Positions 47,345 through 56,179 of a stretch of 64,000 bases of DNA are shown one piece after another. The notes under the pieces were generated by a model. It saw only the letters and a program-made list of their open reading frames with translations. It was not told the DNA's origin and searched no databases. Position 1 is the first letter of the stretch. Every line of letters begins with the position of its first letter. Position numbers and translations under genes: made by a program. Origin of the DNA: Devosia sp. LC5 (GTDB lineage Bacteria; Pseudomonadota; Alphaproteobacteria; Rhizobiales; Devosiaceae); assembly GCF_000735585.1 (NCBI RefSeq), contig NZ_JNNO01000011.1, positions 27,361 to 91,360 of the forward strand. Reading direction: 5' to 3'.

Positions 47345-48013
47345 CTAAGCCGCCTGGCCCAGCAATCCCGAGAACAGCGCCCGTCCATCGCTGCCGCCAT
47401 GCGCAGACTCGATGAGGTTTTCCGGGTGGGGCATCAGGCCGAGCACGTTTTTCTGCTCGTTGAAAATGCCGGCAATGTCGTTGATCGAGCCGTTTGGATT
47501 GGTGCCCTCGGCGTAGCGAAAGGCCACCTGGCCATTGCCTTCGAGGCGGGCAATGGTGTCGGCATCGGCGAAGTAATTGCCATCGTGATGAGCCACGGGG
47601 CAGCGGATGATCTGGCCCTCTTTATAGCCGCGGGTGAAGTCGGTCGCGGCATTGACCACTTCGAGCTTGACCTCGCGGCAGACGAATTTGAGGCTCTTAT
47701 TGCGCATCAGCGCACCGGGCAGCAGGCCCGCTTCGATCAGGATCTGGAAGCCGTTGCAGACGCCCAGCACCTTTACGCCCTGGGCAGCGCGCTCACGCAG
47801 CTTGTCCATGATGGGCGAGCGGGCGGCGATGGCGCCGCAGCGCAGATAGTCGCCATAGGAAAAACCGCCGGGGATGACCACGAGGTCGACATCGGGCAAA
47901 TCGGCATCCTGATGCCAGACCACCTGGGGGGCGGTGCCGGAAATCTTGGTGAGCGCCGCGATCATGTCGCGGTCGCGATTGAGGCCGGGGAAGACGATGA
48001 CGGCTGATTTCAT
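47345..48013 (-). CDS. purQ: FGAM synthase, glutaminase subunit PurQ
   Basis: PurQ supplies ammonia from glutamine to PurL. The 222-residue protein has the class I amidotransferase triad: Cys in [15 protein letters not shown] and the His/Glu pair in [12 protein letters not shown]. The oxyanion region is [21 protein letters not shown] precedes ATG 48013. It is upstream of purL on the same strand with two unrelated genes in between. Confidence 0.95.
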   Translation of the reverse strand: MKSAVIVFPGLNRDRDMIAALTKISGTAPQVVWHQDADLPDVDLVVIPGGFSYGDYLRCGAIAARSPIMDKLRERAAQGVKVLGVCNGFQILIEAGLLPGALMRNKSLKFVCREVKLEVVNAATDFTRGYKEGQIIRCPVAHHDGNYFADADTIARLEGNGQVAFRYAEGTNPNGSINDIAGIFNEQKNVLGLMPHPENLIESAHGGSDGRALFSGLLGQAA

Positions 48014-48079
48014 CGGCAGGTCCTCGCTATGTCTGGGGTTGCGCGAGGCCCTTGTCGTGAGTCTTGGGCAAAAAGGCAA

Positions 48080-48104
48080 GGGGCGAGATACAATATCCCG
48101 CCCC
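48080..48104 (-). terminator. Likely terminator after the acyltransferase gene
   Basis: GGGGCGAGAT and ATCCCGCCCC form a 10-bp stem with one mismatch and a 5-nt loop. On the minus strand it is followed by TTGCCTTTTTG. It lies 27 nt past the acyltransferase stop and about 67 nt before purQ starts, so it may separate purS-acyltransferase from purQ. Confidence 0.65.
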
Positions 48105-48130
48105 TGTGATCCCGTTTGCGATGTGGTTTG

Positions 48131-49213
48131 TTATTCGGCCGGCGCTTGCACCGGGCGGGTGGTGTCGCGGCGCGATCCGCTGGCGCCGGGCAGGTGGGCC
48201 CAGGCGGGGCGCTCGAACAGGAAGGCGCCCCAGCCGGTGCGCAGCACCAGCCAATAGAGGACCAGCGGGGAAATGATGGCCACGGCCATGATGGCAAGGC
48301 TGAGCAGGGTTGGCTCGATGAAGCCGAGCCTGATCAGCACGGTGCGGGCAATGCCCATGGGCAGCACGAATGCCACGTAAATGATCAGTGACTTGGAGCC
48401 CATCCAGCGCAGCCAGTTCATCCAGGGCAGGCGGGCCAGCAGCGCGGAAATCGTGCAGAGCGCGGCGGTGCCGGCCAGCGCCAGGATGAGATGCACACCG
48501 GGCAGGCCGGCAATGCCCATGACGGGATGGATGGGGTGCATGGCAAAGCCCGGGGAGAAGACCAGGGCAGTATTGAGCGCCGCCCAGGCGAGGAGGCCGG
48601 CAAGGGCGAGAATGAGATTGTCGCTGGCCCAATTGGCCAGGCGGAATAGCTGGGGCGCCAGGACATAGCCGGAATAGAAGAACACGAAATAGGCCGCGAA
48701 CTGATCCACGGCATAGCTGCCGGTGCGAATGGAAGCCATTTGCAGGATGGCGGCGACGATGAAGACGGCCCAGCGGGGCGCGCGAATATCATGCAACAGC
48801 TTGGCGGCGGCGCCGCACACGGCCAGCATATAGATGAACCACAGCACGCCATAGGGCTGGACCACGGCCCAGGCCAGTTCGCTCGCGGCGCCCACCGGGT
48901 TGGCGGAGAGCAGGCCGGTCTTGAAGACGATGTGGATGATCGCCCAGAGCCCGTAGAAATAAAGATAGTGCACGACGCGGCGATCGGCGAAGGCCTTCCA
49001 GGGGCGATCGATGACCTGGGACAGGAACAGCCCGGAGATCAGGAAGAATTCGGGCATGCGGAAGGGCGTGGCAAAGGCAATGGCCCAGTGCAATGCGCCG
49101 ACACCGCCAGTGTCCTCGCCCACGCTTGAGGCCGCATACATCATCACGACGAGAAAAATGGACAGGCCCTTGGCCATATCCACCCAATCAAGGCGCCTTG
49201 CCGATCCAGTCAT
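48131..49213 (-). CDS. Acyltransferase-3-family membrane protein
   Basis: A 360-residue membrane protein with about ten helices. The start (RRLDWVDMAKGLSIFLVVMM) and FRMPEFFLISGLFLSQVIDR match acyltransferase-3 proteins of the OafA/OpgC/YfiQ group that modify surface sugars or export substrates. The usual His in helix 1 is not obvious here (MMYAASS). GGGGAG before ATG 49213 sets the start. It sits between purS and purQ without a functional link that I can see. Confidence 0.82.
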   Translation of the reverse strand: MTGSARRLDWVDMAKGLSIFLVVMMYAASSVGEDTGGVGALHWAIAFATPFRMPEFFLISGLFLSQVIDRPWKAFADRRVVHYLYFYGLWAIIHIVFKTGLLSANPVGAASELAWAVVQPYGVLWFIYMLAVCGAAAKLLHDIRAPRWAVFIVAAILQMASIRTGSYAVDQFAAYFVFFYSGYVLAPQLFRLANWASDNLILALAGLLAWAALNTALVFSPGFAMHPIHPVMGIAGLPGVHLILALAGTAALCTISALLARLPWMNWLRWMGSKSLIIYVAFVLPMGIARTVLIRLGFIEPTLLSLAIMAVAIISPLVLYWLVLRTGWGAFLFERPAWAHLPGASGSRRDTTRPVQAPAE

Positions 49214-49312
49214 TGCCAGAACTCCCCAGAACTTGCGGGGCATAATAGAGGCAATGATGATGGGAAGCGTAAAAGCCTGCGTGAAGGCTTAATCGAAATG
49301 CTTAACTGGTAA

Positions 49313-49328
49313 GGATTTAGCTAAATCC
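49313..49328. promoter_or_regulatory. 16-bp perfect palindrome
   Basis: GGATTTAGCTAAATCC is its own reverse complement. It lies in the 269-bp region between the acyltransferase start and purS, 17 bp past the end of a possible 27-residue gene and about 100 bp before the acyltransferase start. Such symmetry suggests a dimeric regulator site, but no matching copy was seen elsewhere in the window. Confidence 0.4.
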
Positions 49329-49344
49329 CGCCCATGCATTATCC

Positions 49345-49428
49345 CTAGACGGGCACGGAGGCGTAAGCGGCGAAGAGCAGGCCCATAGTAGCGATGAACA
49401 TGACTGTGAGCGAGATGGTCTTGAGCAT
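49345..49428 (-). CDS. Possible 27-residue membrane peptide
   Basis: The frame encodes MLKTISLTVMFIATMGLLFA followed by AYASVPV. It is one hydrophobic helix, with codons that strongly favour C or G in third position as in real genes here. No good Shine-Dalgarno is seen (GAGG is 16 nt upstream), so this is a weak call. It lies between purS and the acyltransferase gene on the same strand. The family is unknown. Confidence 0.35.
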   Translation of the reverse strand: MLKTISLTVMFIATMGLLFAAYASVPV

Positions 49429-49482
49429 GACAAATGGTCCGGCGCCTCAGTTCGGCGCGCCCGATAGTGTAGCGACGAAAGA

Positions 49483-49725
49483 TTAATTGGAGATTTCGAT
49501 CGCGTAGTTTTCAATCACCGTATTGGCGAGAAGTTTTTCGCACATATTGGTGAGGGCGGCGCGGGCGGCGGCTTCGTCGCTGCCCTCGAGAGCCAGATCG
49601 AACACCTTGCCCTGGCGGACAGCGCCGACACCGGAAAAGCCGAGGCTTTTGAGGGAGCCTTCAATGGCCTGGCCCTGCGGGTCGAGAACGCCATTCTTGA
49701 GGGTGACGGTGACACGTGCCTTCAT
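49483..49725 (-). CDS. purS: FGAM synthase subunit PurS
   Basis: PurS is the small bridging subunit that channels ammonia from PurQ to PurL. The 80-residue product has the family pattern KARVTVTLKNGVLDPQGQAI, the core ALEGSDEAAARAALTNMCEK and the ending ANTVIENYAIEI. GGAG stands 7 nt before ATG 49725. It is immediately downstream of purC. Confidence 0.95.
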   Translation of the reverse strand: MKARVTVTLKNGVLDPQGQAIEGSLKSLGFSGVGAVRQGKVFDLALEGSDEAAARAALTNMCEKLLANTVIENYAIEISN

Positions 49726-49746
49726 GATGCCGCTCCGCTGCAAGGC

Positions 49747-50511
49747 TTACTGAACCAGGCGCGGGCCGGTGGCCAGCGCGTTGTCGGTCTCGACCAGGAT
49801 GCCAAGGCGCTGGGCGACTTCGCGATAGCTTTCGACCAGGCCACCAAGGTTTTCGCGGAAGCGGTCCTTGTCCATCTTGTTGCGGGTCTTGACGTCCCAC
49901 AGGCGGCAATTGTCCGGGCTGATTTCGTCGGCCAGGATGATGCGCATCAGGTCGCCCTCATAGAGGCGCCCGCATTCGATCTTGAAGTCGACGAGCTGGA
50001 TGCCGACGCCCATGAACAGGCCGGAGAGGAAATCGTTGACCCGGATGGCCAGGCTCATGATGTCGTCGAGTTCGGCAGGGGTAGCCCAGCCGAAAGCGGT
50101 GATGTGCTCTTCACTGACCATGGGGTCATTGAGCGCGTCGTCCTTGTAGTAGAATTCGATGATCGAGCGGGGCAGTTGCGTGCCGGGCTCGAGACCGAGG
50201 CGCTTGACCAGCGAGCCGGCGGCGACATTGCGCACGACGACTTCAAGCGGGATGATCTCGACTTCCTTGATCAGCTGCTCGCGCATGTTGATGCGCTTGA
50301 GGAAGTGAGTCGGGATGCCCAGGCCATTGAGCTTGGTGAAGATGAACTCGGAAATCCGATTGTTCAACACGCCCTTGCCATCGATGATGTCATGCTTGGC
50401 GCCGTTGCCAGCGGTCGCATCGTCCTTGAAATACTGGACCAGCGTGCCCGGCTCAGGACCCTCGAACAGGATCTTGGCCTTGCCTTCATAGATTTTACGA
50501 CGACGGTTCAT
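49747..50511 (-). CDS. purC: SAICAR synthase PurC
   Basis: PurC joins CAIR and aspartate with ATP to form SAICAR in purine synthesis. The 254-residue product starts [19 protein letters not shown] and carries [18 protein letters not shown] and the signature [13 protein letters not shown] 50511 gives the standard N-terminus; a longer frame to 50571 adds nonconserved residues. purS follows 21 nt downstream, and together they start the split pur cluster. Confidence 0.96.
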   Translation of the reverse strand: MNRRRKIYEGKAKILFEGPEPGTLVQYFKDDATAGNGAKHDIIDGKGVLNNRISEFIFTKLNGLGIPTHFLKRINMREQLIKEVEIIPLEVVVRNVAAGSLVKRLGLEPGTQLPRSIIEFYYKDDALNDPMVSEEHITAFGWATPAELDDIMSLAIRVNDFLSGLFMGVGIQLVDFKIECGRLYEGDLMRIILADEISPDNCRLWDVKTRNKMDKDRFRENLGGLVESYREVAQRLGILVETDNALATGPRLVQ

Positions 50512-50727
50512 GGAACTTCCGGACCGATGAAGGAGGGATGATTTCGGCCGCTTCATGCGCCACAAAGGCACAAAAATGCAAGCTCTTTCGCTAGAAGGCA
50601 GGGGATAGATGCGGTGGGCAGCATAAGGTCGCAGCGCTCCGGGCGGCGTTGATTTGGCAGGCTGAACCGCCTATGTCGATTGGCGAGCGCCGGAAAGGCG
50701 CCCCATCAGAGCCAGCGGGAGACATTG

Positions 50728-51051
50728 ATGAGCGGGTTTGACGATCGACAGAAGGGCCAGGAAGCCAAGTTTGCCTTCGATGCCGAGAAGAAGTTCAAGG
50801 CCGAAGCGCGCCGCAACAAGCTGCTGGGTATCTGGGCGGCCGAACTGCTGAGCCTGACCGGCGATGACGCCAAGACCTATGCCGCCGAGGTGGTTGCTGC
50901 CGATTTCGAAGAGGCCGGTGACGAAGACGTGTTCCGCAAGGTCTCGGGCGATCTCAAGGCCAAGGGCGTGGCGATCGGCGACGACGTGATTCGCCAGAAG
51001 ATGGCGCAGCTGGTGCTGGTCGCCAATGAGCAGATCGCAGCCGAAGGCTGA
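50728..51051 (+). CDS. F1Fo-ATPase inhibitor subunit zeta (DUF1476)
   Basis: A 107-residue helical protein. The N-terminus FDDRQKGQEAKFAFDAEKKF and ARRNKLLGIWAAELL match DUF1476, which in Paracoccus denitrificans is the zeta inhibitor that blocks ATP hydrolysis by the F1Fo-ATP synthase; inhibition is through its N-terminal helix. GGGAG precedes ATG 50728. In other alphaproteobacteria zeta strength varies, so regulation of the synthase here is likely but not certain. It is transcribed divergently from purC. Confidence 0.9.
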   Translation: MSGFDDRQKGQEAKFAFDAEKKFKAEARRNKLLGIWAAELLSLTGDDAKTYAAEVVAADFEEAGDEDVFRKVSGDLKAKGVAIGDDVIRQKMAQLVLVANEQIAAEG

Positions 51052-51074
51052 CCTGCGGGCAATTCGAGTTTTGA

Positions 51075-51107
51075 GGGAGCCGGGCCTTGGGGTCTGGCTC
51101 CCTTTTT
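51075..51107 (+). terminator. Rho-independent terminator after the zeta gene
   Basis: GGGAGCCGGGCC and GGTCTGGCTCCC form a 12-bp stem with one wobble or mismatch and a 4-nt loop, followed by TTTTT. It starts 23 nt after the zeta stop. Confidence 0.85.
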
Positions 51108-51171
51108 ATTCGGCCGCGGCGGCCGGGTCGATCAGGTGTTGAGTTGGCCGCCGCATACCGAGCCCGGAGCG

Positions 51172-51480
51172 CTAGCCGAGCGTTACGCTGCTCGCGTCGT
51201 ATTCCGTGCCATTCTGCTGCCACTTCACGGTGACCTTGGAACCCGTCTTCAGGCCTGGATCCTTGAAGGTGGCCGGCAACTTATAAGCGATGCCATTGGC
51301 TAAGGTCAGCGTGTGGGACTTGAGATCGAACGCCTTGACCGTGCTGCTGATGGTCTGCGGCCCGGCAATGGTTGCGGCGGCCGCAGGCTTGGCCGCAGGT
51401 GCCGAATAGTTGGCAGCAAATGCCATGCCGGAGGTGCCGGCAACGAAGGCCAGGACAACAGGAACGATGATCTTGCGCAT
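51172..51480 (-). CDS. Secreted DUF1344-like protein
   Basis: A 102-residue exported protein: signal peptide MRKIIVPVVLAFVAGTSGMA (cleavage near AFAAN), an Ala/Pro linker, and a small beta domain (SSTVKAFDLKSHTLTLANGI, YKLPATFKDPG, VTVKWQQNG) like DUF1344. GGAGACATTACT before ATG 51480 supports the start. The function is unknown. The 268 bp beyond it, up to 51748, shows no gene or clear signal. Confidence 0.8.
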   Translation of the reverse strand: MRKIIVPVVLAFVAGTSGMAFAANYSAPAAKPAAAATIAGPQTISSTVKAFDLKSHTLTLANGIAYKLPATFKDPGLKTGSKVTVKWQQNGTEYDASSVTLG

Positions 51481-51748
51481 AGTAATGTCTCCGTAAAGAC
51501 GCCGGGACAGGCCCGGAATTGGCTGGTTTACAGATCGCGTCGAGTCGCAGGTCGTAGTCGAGATGCCGGCGCGGTCCAAACCTGCGAATAGGAAGCTAGG
51601 GCCGGCAAAACGCCTTCTCAAGTTAAAGTAATTTAATTGCTGGAGCGGCGAAACAGCCACAAAGTCATGGAGTTAGGCAGATCTTGGGCGCGGCGATGTC
51701 GGCGCCGTGATGATTGCGGCTTATATTGGCGCATTGCGGTGGATTTGG

Positions 51749-52159
51749 TCAGCCGATCCGCGTCGCCATGCCGATCGAGGCGGGCATGACCGGCTCAAAA
51801 CCATATTTGGCGTAGAGGTGGCGGGCGTCGCCATCGGCAATGAGGCTGACATAGGCGGTGGCCGGAGCATGCTGGCGCAGATGGTCCATCAGCGCTCCCA
51901 TGATCTGCTTGCCCAGTCCTTTGCCCTGTTGGGCCGGTTCGACGGCGATATCGACGATCTGGAAGGCGGTACCGCCGTCGCCGATGACGCGGCCCATGCC
52001 CACTACCGCGCCGTTGTGGCGGATGATGACGGCGAACCAGCTATTGGGCAGGCCAGCCGCCGCGGCTTCCTGCGACTTGCCGCTGAGGCCGGCGATCTCG
52101 CGCAGGCGGCGGTAATCGGCAATGCTGGGCGTTTCGGCGGAGAGGACGTAGTCGGACAC
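51749..52159 (-). CDS. GNAT acetyltransferase
   Basis: A 136-residue GNAT domain with the acetyl-CoA binding loop VEPAQQGKGLGKQIMGAL and the C-terminal LYAKYGFEPVMPAS. It lies 3 nt after the RBBP9-like gene at the end of a minus-strand run starting with purB. The acceptor is unknown. A second GNAT gene is two genes upstream, of similar size but low similarity. Confidence 0.87.
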   Translation of the reverse strand: MSDYVLSAETPSIADYRRLREIAGLSGKSQEAAAAGLPNSWFAVIIRHNGAVVGMGRVIGDGGTAFQIVDIAVEPAQQGKGLGKQIMGALMDHLRQHAPATAYVSLIADGDARHLYAKYGFEPVMPASIGMATRIG

Positions 52160-52162
52160 GGG

Positions 52163-52714
52163 TCAGATCCGTTGCATCAGGCGGGTGAACATCAGCAGGC
52201 CCTCTGGCCAGGGGCCGTGGCCGGAGGCGACATTGATATGCCCGGCTTCACCGGCCTGGTGGAAATCGGAACCCCAGCAGGTGGCGAATTCGACGGCGCG
52301 ATCGATGGTGCAGAGCGGATCATTGCTGGAAGCGACCAGCAGGGACGGGAAGGGCAGCGGATCGCGCGGGATGGGGCGGAAGGAATAGGTTTCTTCCGGC
52401 GCGTCGGGGCTGAGCTCGATATCGGGCGGGGCAACGAGGAAGGCGCCGCGCACATTGGAATCGATCAGCCGGCTCGCCGTATGGGCAACAGCGATGCAGG
52501 ACAGGGAGTGGGCGACCAGTACGACGGGGCGGGTGGCGAGCAGGATGGCCTGTTCGATGGTGGAGACCCAATCATCCAAGTCCGGTTCGTCCCAATCGGC
52601 CTGTTCGACAATGGCGGCATTGGACATGCGCTCGGCCCAGCGCAATTGCCAATGGCCGGGGCTGGAGCCGCCAAGGCCGGGCAGAATGAGGATGTCGGCT
52701 TCCGATATCTTCAT
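52163..52714 (-). CDS. RBBP9/YdeN-family serine hydrolase
   Basis: A 183-residue alpha/beta hydrolase. The nucleophile elbow is VAHSLSC, with the Asp in ASSNDPLC and the His in AGHINVASGHGPWPEG; the N-terminal GLGGSSPGHWQLRW is the RBBP9/YdeN signature. The natural substrate of this family is unclear. ATG 52714 overlaps the upstream GNAT stop by 4 nt, so the genes are coupled. Confidence 0.9.
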   Translation of the reverse strand: MKISEADILILPGLGGSSPGHWQLRWAERMSNAAIVEQADWDEPDLDDWVSTIEQAILLATRPVVLVAHSLSCIAVAHTASRLIDSNVRGAFLVAPPDIELSPDAPEETYSFRPIPRDPLPFPSLLVASSNDPLCTIDRAVEFATCWGSDFHQAGEAGHINVASGHGPWPEGLLMFTRLMQRI

Positions 52715-53124
52715 GTGCGGTGGGTCCGGTCGCGGTAAAATGCAGCATCGGTCTGGGTGAGACCGATCTTCTTGTAAAAGCCCGCCGCGCCCGGCAACGA
52801 GAGCAGCGCGATGGTTACGCCGGGCCCAAGAATTTCGGCGGCCTTGTCCATCAGCGTGCCACCGATGCCCTTGCCCTGATAGGTTTCGGCGACGGCGAGG
52901 TCGGCGTAATAGCAAATCCAGCCCCAATCGGTCATGCCCCGGAACACGCCCACCAGCGTGCCATTGGTATCGCGGGCCGTGACGACGATGTTGGAATTGT
53001 CGAGATAGGCCTGGACCCGCTCGGTATTGCTCAGCGGCCTGGTCGGTCCTAGCGCCGACTGGCCGACGCAGGCAATATATTCCTCGGCGGTCAGGCCGGT
53101 TTCCTGGGCGCAGATTAGGCTCAT
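52711..53124 (-). CDS. GNAT acetyltransferase
   Basis: A 137-residue GNAT protein with ADLAVAETYQGKGIGGTLMD (CoA loop) and FYKKIGLTQTDAAF at the C-terminal end. Its start overlaps the purB stop by 4 nt and its stop overlaps the hydrolase start by 4 nt. It is therefore expressed with purB, but no role in purine synthesis is suggested by its sequence. Confidence 0.87.
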   Translation of the reverse strand: MSLICAQETGLTAEEYIACVGQSALGPTRPLSNTERVQAYLDNSNIVVTARDTNGTLVGVFRGMTDWGWICYYADLAVAETYQGKGIGGTLMDKAAEILGPGVTIALLSLPGAAGFYKKIGLTQTDAAFYRDRTHRT

Positions 53125-54449
53125 TTGAACACCCGGCTGAAGATCGTATCGACATGCTTGAGATGGTAGGCATCATCGAACATGGCGTCGATTTGTGCGT
53201 CGCTCAGAGTCACTTCGGGGTCGGCCTTGAGGTTCTTGGCGAACTGGCCGGTGCGGTCGCCGCGCATTTCCCACACCTTCATGGCATTGCGCTGCACAGC
53301 GGCATAGCTGTCTTCGCGGGAATAGCCGGCCTGGGTCAGGGCCAGCAGGACGCGCTGGGAATTGTGCAGGCCCCCCAGCAGGTCGAGGTTTTTGCGCATG
53401 TTTTCGGGGTAGACGACCAGCTTGTCGATAACATTGGTCAGCCGCGCCATGGCGAAATCGAGCGTGATCGTGCCATCGGGGGCGATCATGCGTTCGACCG
53501 AGGAGTGCGAGATATCGCGCTCATGCCAGAGGGCGACGTTTTCCAACGCCGGGGTGACCATGCCGCGCACGAGCCGGGCGAGGCCGGTAAGGTTTTCCGT
53601 CAGCACCGGGTTGCGCTTGTGCGGCATGGCCGAGCTGCCCTTCTGGCCGGGGGAGAAGAATTCCTCGGCTTCGAGTACTTCGGTACGCTGCAGATGGCGG
53701 ATTTCGACGGCAACGCGCTCGATGGAGCTGGCCACAACGCCCAGCGTAGCGAAGAACATGGCGTGGCGATCGCGCGGGATGACCTGGGTGGACACCGGCT
53801 CGATGGCAAGGCCCAGCTTTTCGGCAACGTATTCTTCGACCTGCGGGTCGATATTGGCGAAGCTACCGATGGCGCCGGAAATGGCGGCGGTGGCGATCTC
53901 TGCCCGCGCTGAGACGAGCCGCGCGCGATTGCGGGTGAATTCGGCATAGGCCTCGGCCAGCTTGACGCCGAATGTGGTCGGCTCGGCATGAATGCCGTGG
54001 CTGCGGCCGATGGTGATGGTGTCCTTGTGCTCATAGGCGCGGCGCTTGAGCGCGGCGAGCAGGGCATCACAATCGGCAATCAGGATATCGGCGGCACGGG
54101 CCATTTGCACGGACAGGGTGGTGTCCAGAATGTCGGAGCTGGTCATGCCCTGGTGCACGAAGCGGGCGTCGGGACCGACGATTTCGCTCAGATGGGTGAG
54201 GAAGGCGATGACGTCATGCTTGGTGGTGCGCTCGATCTCATCGATCCGCTCGACATCGAAGCCATAATCGCCCAGCTCGGCCTTGCGGGCGTTCATCACG
54301 TCCCAGATTTTCTGGGCAGATTCCTTGGGCACGACGCCGAGTTCAGCCAGCTTGGTGGTGGCGTGGGCCTCGATCTCAAACCAGATGGCGAAGCGGTTTT
54401 CGGCCGACCAATTGGCAACCATTTCGGGGCGGGAATAGCGCGGAATCAT
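53121..54449 (-). CDS. purB: Adenylosuccinate lyase PurB
   Basis: PurB acts twice in purine synthesis, releasing fumarate from SAICAR and from adenylosuccinate. The 442-residue protein has MIPRYSRPEMVANWSAENRF at the start, the conserved HQGMTSSDILDT, catalytic His in TIGRSHGIHAEPTTFG and the superfamily signature GSSAMPHKRNP. It is the first gene of a minus-strand run with GNAT, RBBP9-like and GNAT genes, each overlapping or a few nt apart. rpe lies 30 nt upstream. Confidence 0.97.
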   Translation of the reverse strand: MIPRYSRPEMVANWSAENRFAIWFEIEAHATTKLAELGVVPKESAQKIWDVMNARKAELGDYGFDVERIDEIERTTKHDVIAFLTHLSEIVGPDARFVHQGMTSSDILDTTLSVQMARAADILIADCDALLAALKRRAYEHKDTITIGRSHGIHAEPTTFGVKLAEAYAEFTRNRARLVSARAEIATAAISGAIGSFANIDPQVEEYVAEKLGLAIEPVSTQVIPRDRHAMFFATLGVVASSIERVAVEIRHLQRTEVLEAEEFFSPGQKGSSAMPHKRNPVLTENLTGLARLVRGMVTPALENVALWHERDISHSSVERMIAPDGTITLDFAMARLTNVIDKLVVYPENMRKNLDLLGGLHNSQRVLLALTQAGYSREDSYAAVQRNAMKVWEMRGDRTGQFAKNLKADPEVTLSDAQIDAMFDDAYHLKHVDTIFSRVFK

Positions 54450-54479
54450 GGGCTTAGGCCTTCGCGTTCAGAATTTGAA

Positions 54480-55151
54480 TCAGAGTGTGGCGGCTGCGCG
54501 GAGCGCCGCAATGCGGGGGGCGTAGGTGGCTGGATCATTGCCGCCATAGATCGAGGAGCCGGCGACGAAGACATTGCATCCGGCCTTGGCGGCCGCGCCG
54601 GCGTTTTCGGGGGTGATGCCGCCATCGACTTCAAGATCAATGGGCCGGGCGCCGATCAGGGCATTGGCCTGCGCCAGCTTGGTCAGCGCGGCAGGAATGA
54701 AACTCTGGCCGCCAAAGCCGGGATTGACCGACATGATGAGCAGCAGGTCGATATTGTCGATGACATGCTCGAGGGCCGAAACAGGCGTCGCCGGATTGAG
54801 CGCGACGCCAGCCTTCTTGCCCGCGGCCTTGATGGCCTGGAGGGAGCGGTGCAGATGCGGGCCCGCCTCGGCATGGACCGTGATGATATCGGCGCCCGCC
54901 CGCGCGAAATCGGCGAGATAGGGATCGGCTGGGGCGATCATCAGGTGGACGTCGAAGGGCTTGGTGGTGAGCTTGCGCACCGAGGCCATGACGGTGGCGC
55001 CGAAAGTGATGTTCGGCACGAAATGACCATCCATCACGTCGACATGGATATAGTCGGCACCGGCCTTGTCGATGGCTTCGATCTCGGCGCCCAGGCGCGC
55101 GAAATCGGCCGAAAGAATTGATGGCGCAATGCGGATGGGTCGGGTGGTCAT
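54480..55151 (-). CDS. rpe: Ribulose-phosphate 3-epimerase
   Basis: Rpe interconverts ribulose 5-phosphate and xylulose 5-phosphate in the pentose phosphate pathway. The 223-residue TIM barrel has [16 protein letters not shown], the metal-binding [32 protein letters not shown] and the phosphate loop [13 protein letters not shown] 55151 matches the family start. The same strand continues into purB, a plausible link since both draw on ribose phosphates. Confidence 0.96.
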   Translation of the reverse strand: MTTRPIRIAPSILSADFARLGAEIEAIDKAGADYIHVDVMDGHFVPNITFGATVMASVRKLTTKPFDVHLMIAPADPYLADFARAGADIITVHAEAGPHLHRSLQAIKAAGKKAGVALNPATPVSALEHVIDNIDLLLIMSVNPGFGGQSFIPAALTKLAQANALIGARPIDLEVDGGITPENAGAAAKAGCNVFVAGSSIYGGNDPATYAPRIAALRAAATL

Positions 55152-55358
55152 GAACGCTCGCCTTGCCGACAGAAAATGCGTCTTTGCCTTATCGTGGCGG
55201 GGTGGCGCGGGCAAGGGTAGGGTGATGGAAAGTGGGGATGGGGATTTCCCTTTCTTCTTCTTCAGAAGGGGTATCCCGCTTCACAAACCAGCGATGCGGC
55301 GAAGCCGCACATTGCTTTGGAAACACTTCGCGGTAGAAGAGCGCAAAAGGAGCGTCGC

Positions 55359-56093
55359 TTGGAATTTTCATTGCCCATGGTGTTCGGCGCCGGCGTGCTG
55401 AGCTTTCTCAGCCCCTGCGTGCTGCCGCTGGTGCCGCCCTATCTCACCTATATGAGCGGGGCCAGCTTTGACCAATTGCGGGCCGATGAGAGTGGTTCGG
55501 CGGCGTTGCAGCGGCGGGTGGCTGTCACTTCGCTGTTCTTCATCCTCGGCTTTTCGGTGGTGTTCGTGCTGCTGGGGGCGACGGCCACTGTGTTCGGGCA
55601 GGCGTTCCGGCAGGCCCTGCCGATCCTGACGCCGGTGGCTGGTGTGCTGATCATCGCCATGGGGCTGCATTTCATCGGCGTCTATCGTATTGGGCTATTG
55701 GACCGGCAGATCCGGCATAATGGGCCGGGCGTGGCGAGCGGACCGCTGGGCGGGTTTTTGCTGGGGCTGGCCTTTGCGATTGGCTGGACGCCCTGTATCG
55801 GGCCGGTGCTGGCGGCGGTGCTGTCGGTGGCGGCGAGCCGCAGCACGGCGCTGGAAGGGGCCTCGCTGCTGGGGCTTTATTCGCTGGGGCTGGGCGTGCC
55901 GTTCTTTCTGGCCGGCATTGCCATCGGGCCGTTCCTGACCTTCTTCAACAGCTTCAAGCGCCACCTGCACACGGTGGAGCGGGTGATGGGCGTGCTGCTG
56001 GTGATTACCGGCGTTTTGTTCCTCACCGGAAATTTCACCCGGTTGTCCTACTGGTTCCTCGAGACATTCCCCGTGCTGGCCAATTTTGGCTGA
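55359..56093 (+). CDS. ccdA: Cytochrome c biogenesis protein CcdA family
   Basis: CcdA passes electrons from cytoplasmic thioredoxin across the membrane to periplasmic thiol proteins used in cytochrome c maturation. The 244-residue protein has six membrane helices and the paired redox cysteines in SFLSPCVLPLVPPYL (helix 1) and IGWTPCIGPVLAAV (helix 4). TTG 55359 is chosen because AGGAG lies 6 nt before it; the first ATG in frame is six codons later. No ccm genes are adjacent. Confidence 0.92.
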   Translation: MEFSLPMVFGAGVLSFLSPCVLPLVPPYLTYMSGASFDQLRADESGSAALQRRVAVTSLFFILGFSVVFVLLGATATVFGQAFRQALPILTPVAGVLIIAMGLHFIGVYRIGLLDRQIRHNGPGVASGPLGGFLLGLAFAIGWTPCIGPVLAAVLSVAASRSTALEGASLLGLYSLGLGVPFFLAGIAIGPFLTFFNSFKRHLHTVERVMGVLLVITGVLFLTGNFTRLSYWFLETFPVLANFG

Positions 56094-56179
56094 CAGTAAT
56101 CTCCGCTTAACCGCATAGCGCAGCTTTTGCGGCTAGGGTGTTTTGCTAGGCTCTTGTTTAGCTCTGATTCATTGTCGCG

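Noticed and set aside
49289..49305. A second possible CtrA box (two TTAA half sites)
   Set aside because: The spacing is 9 nt instead of the required 7, so it does not fit the consensus.
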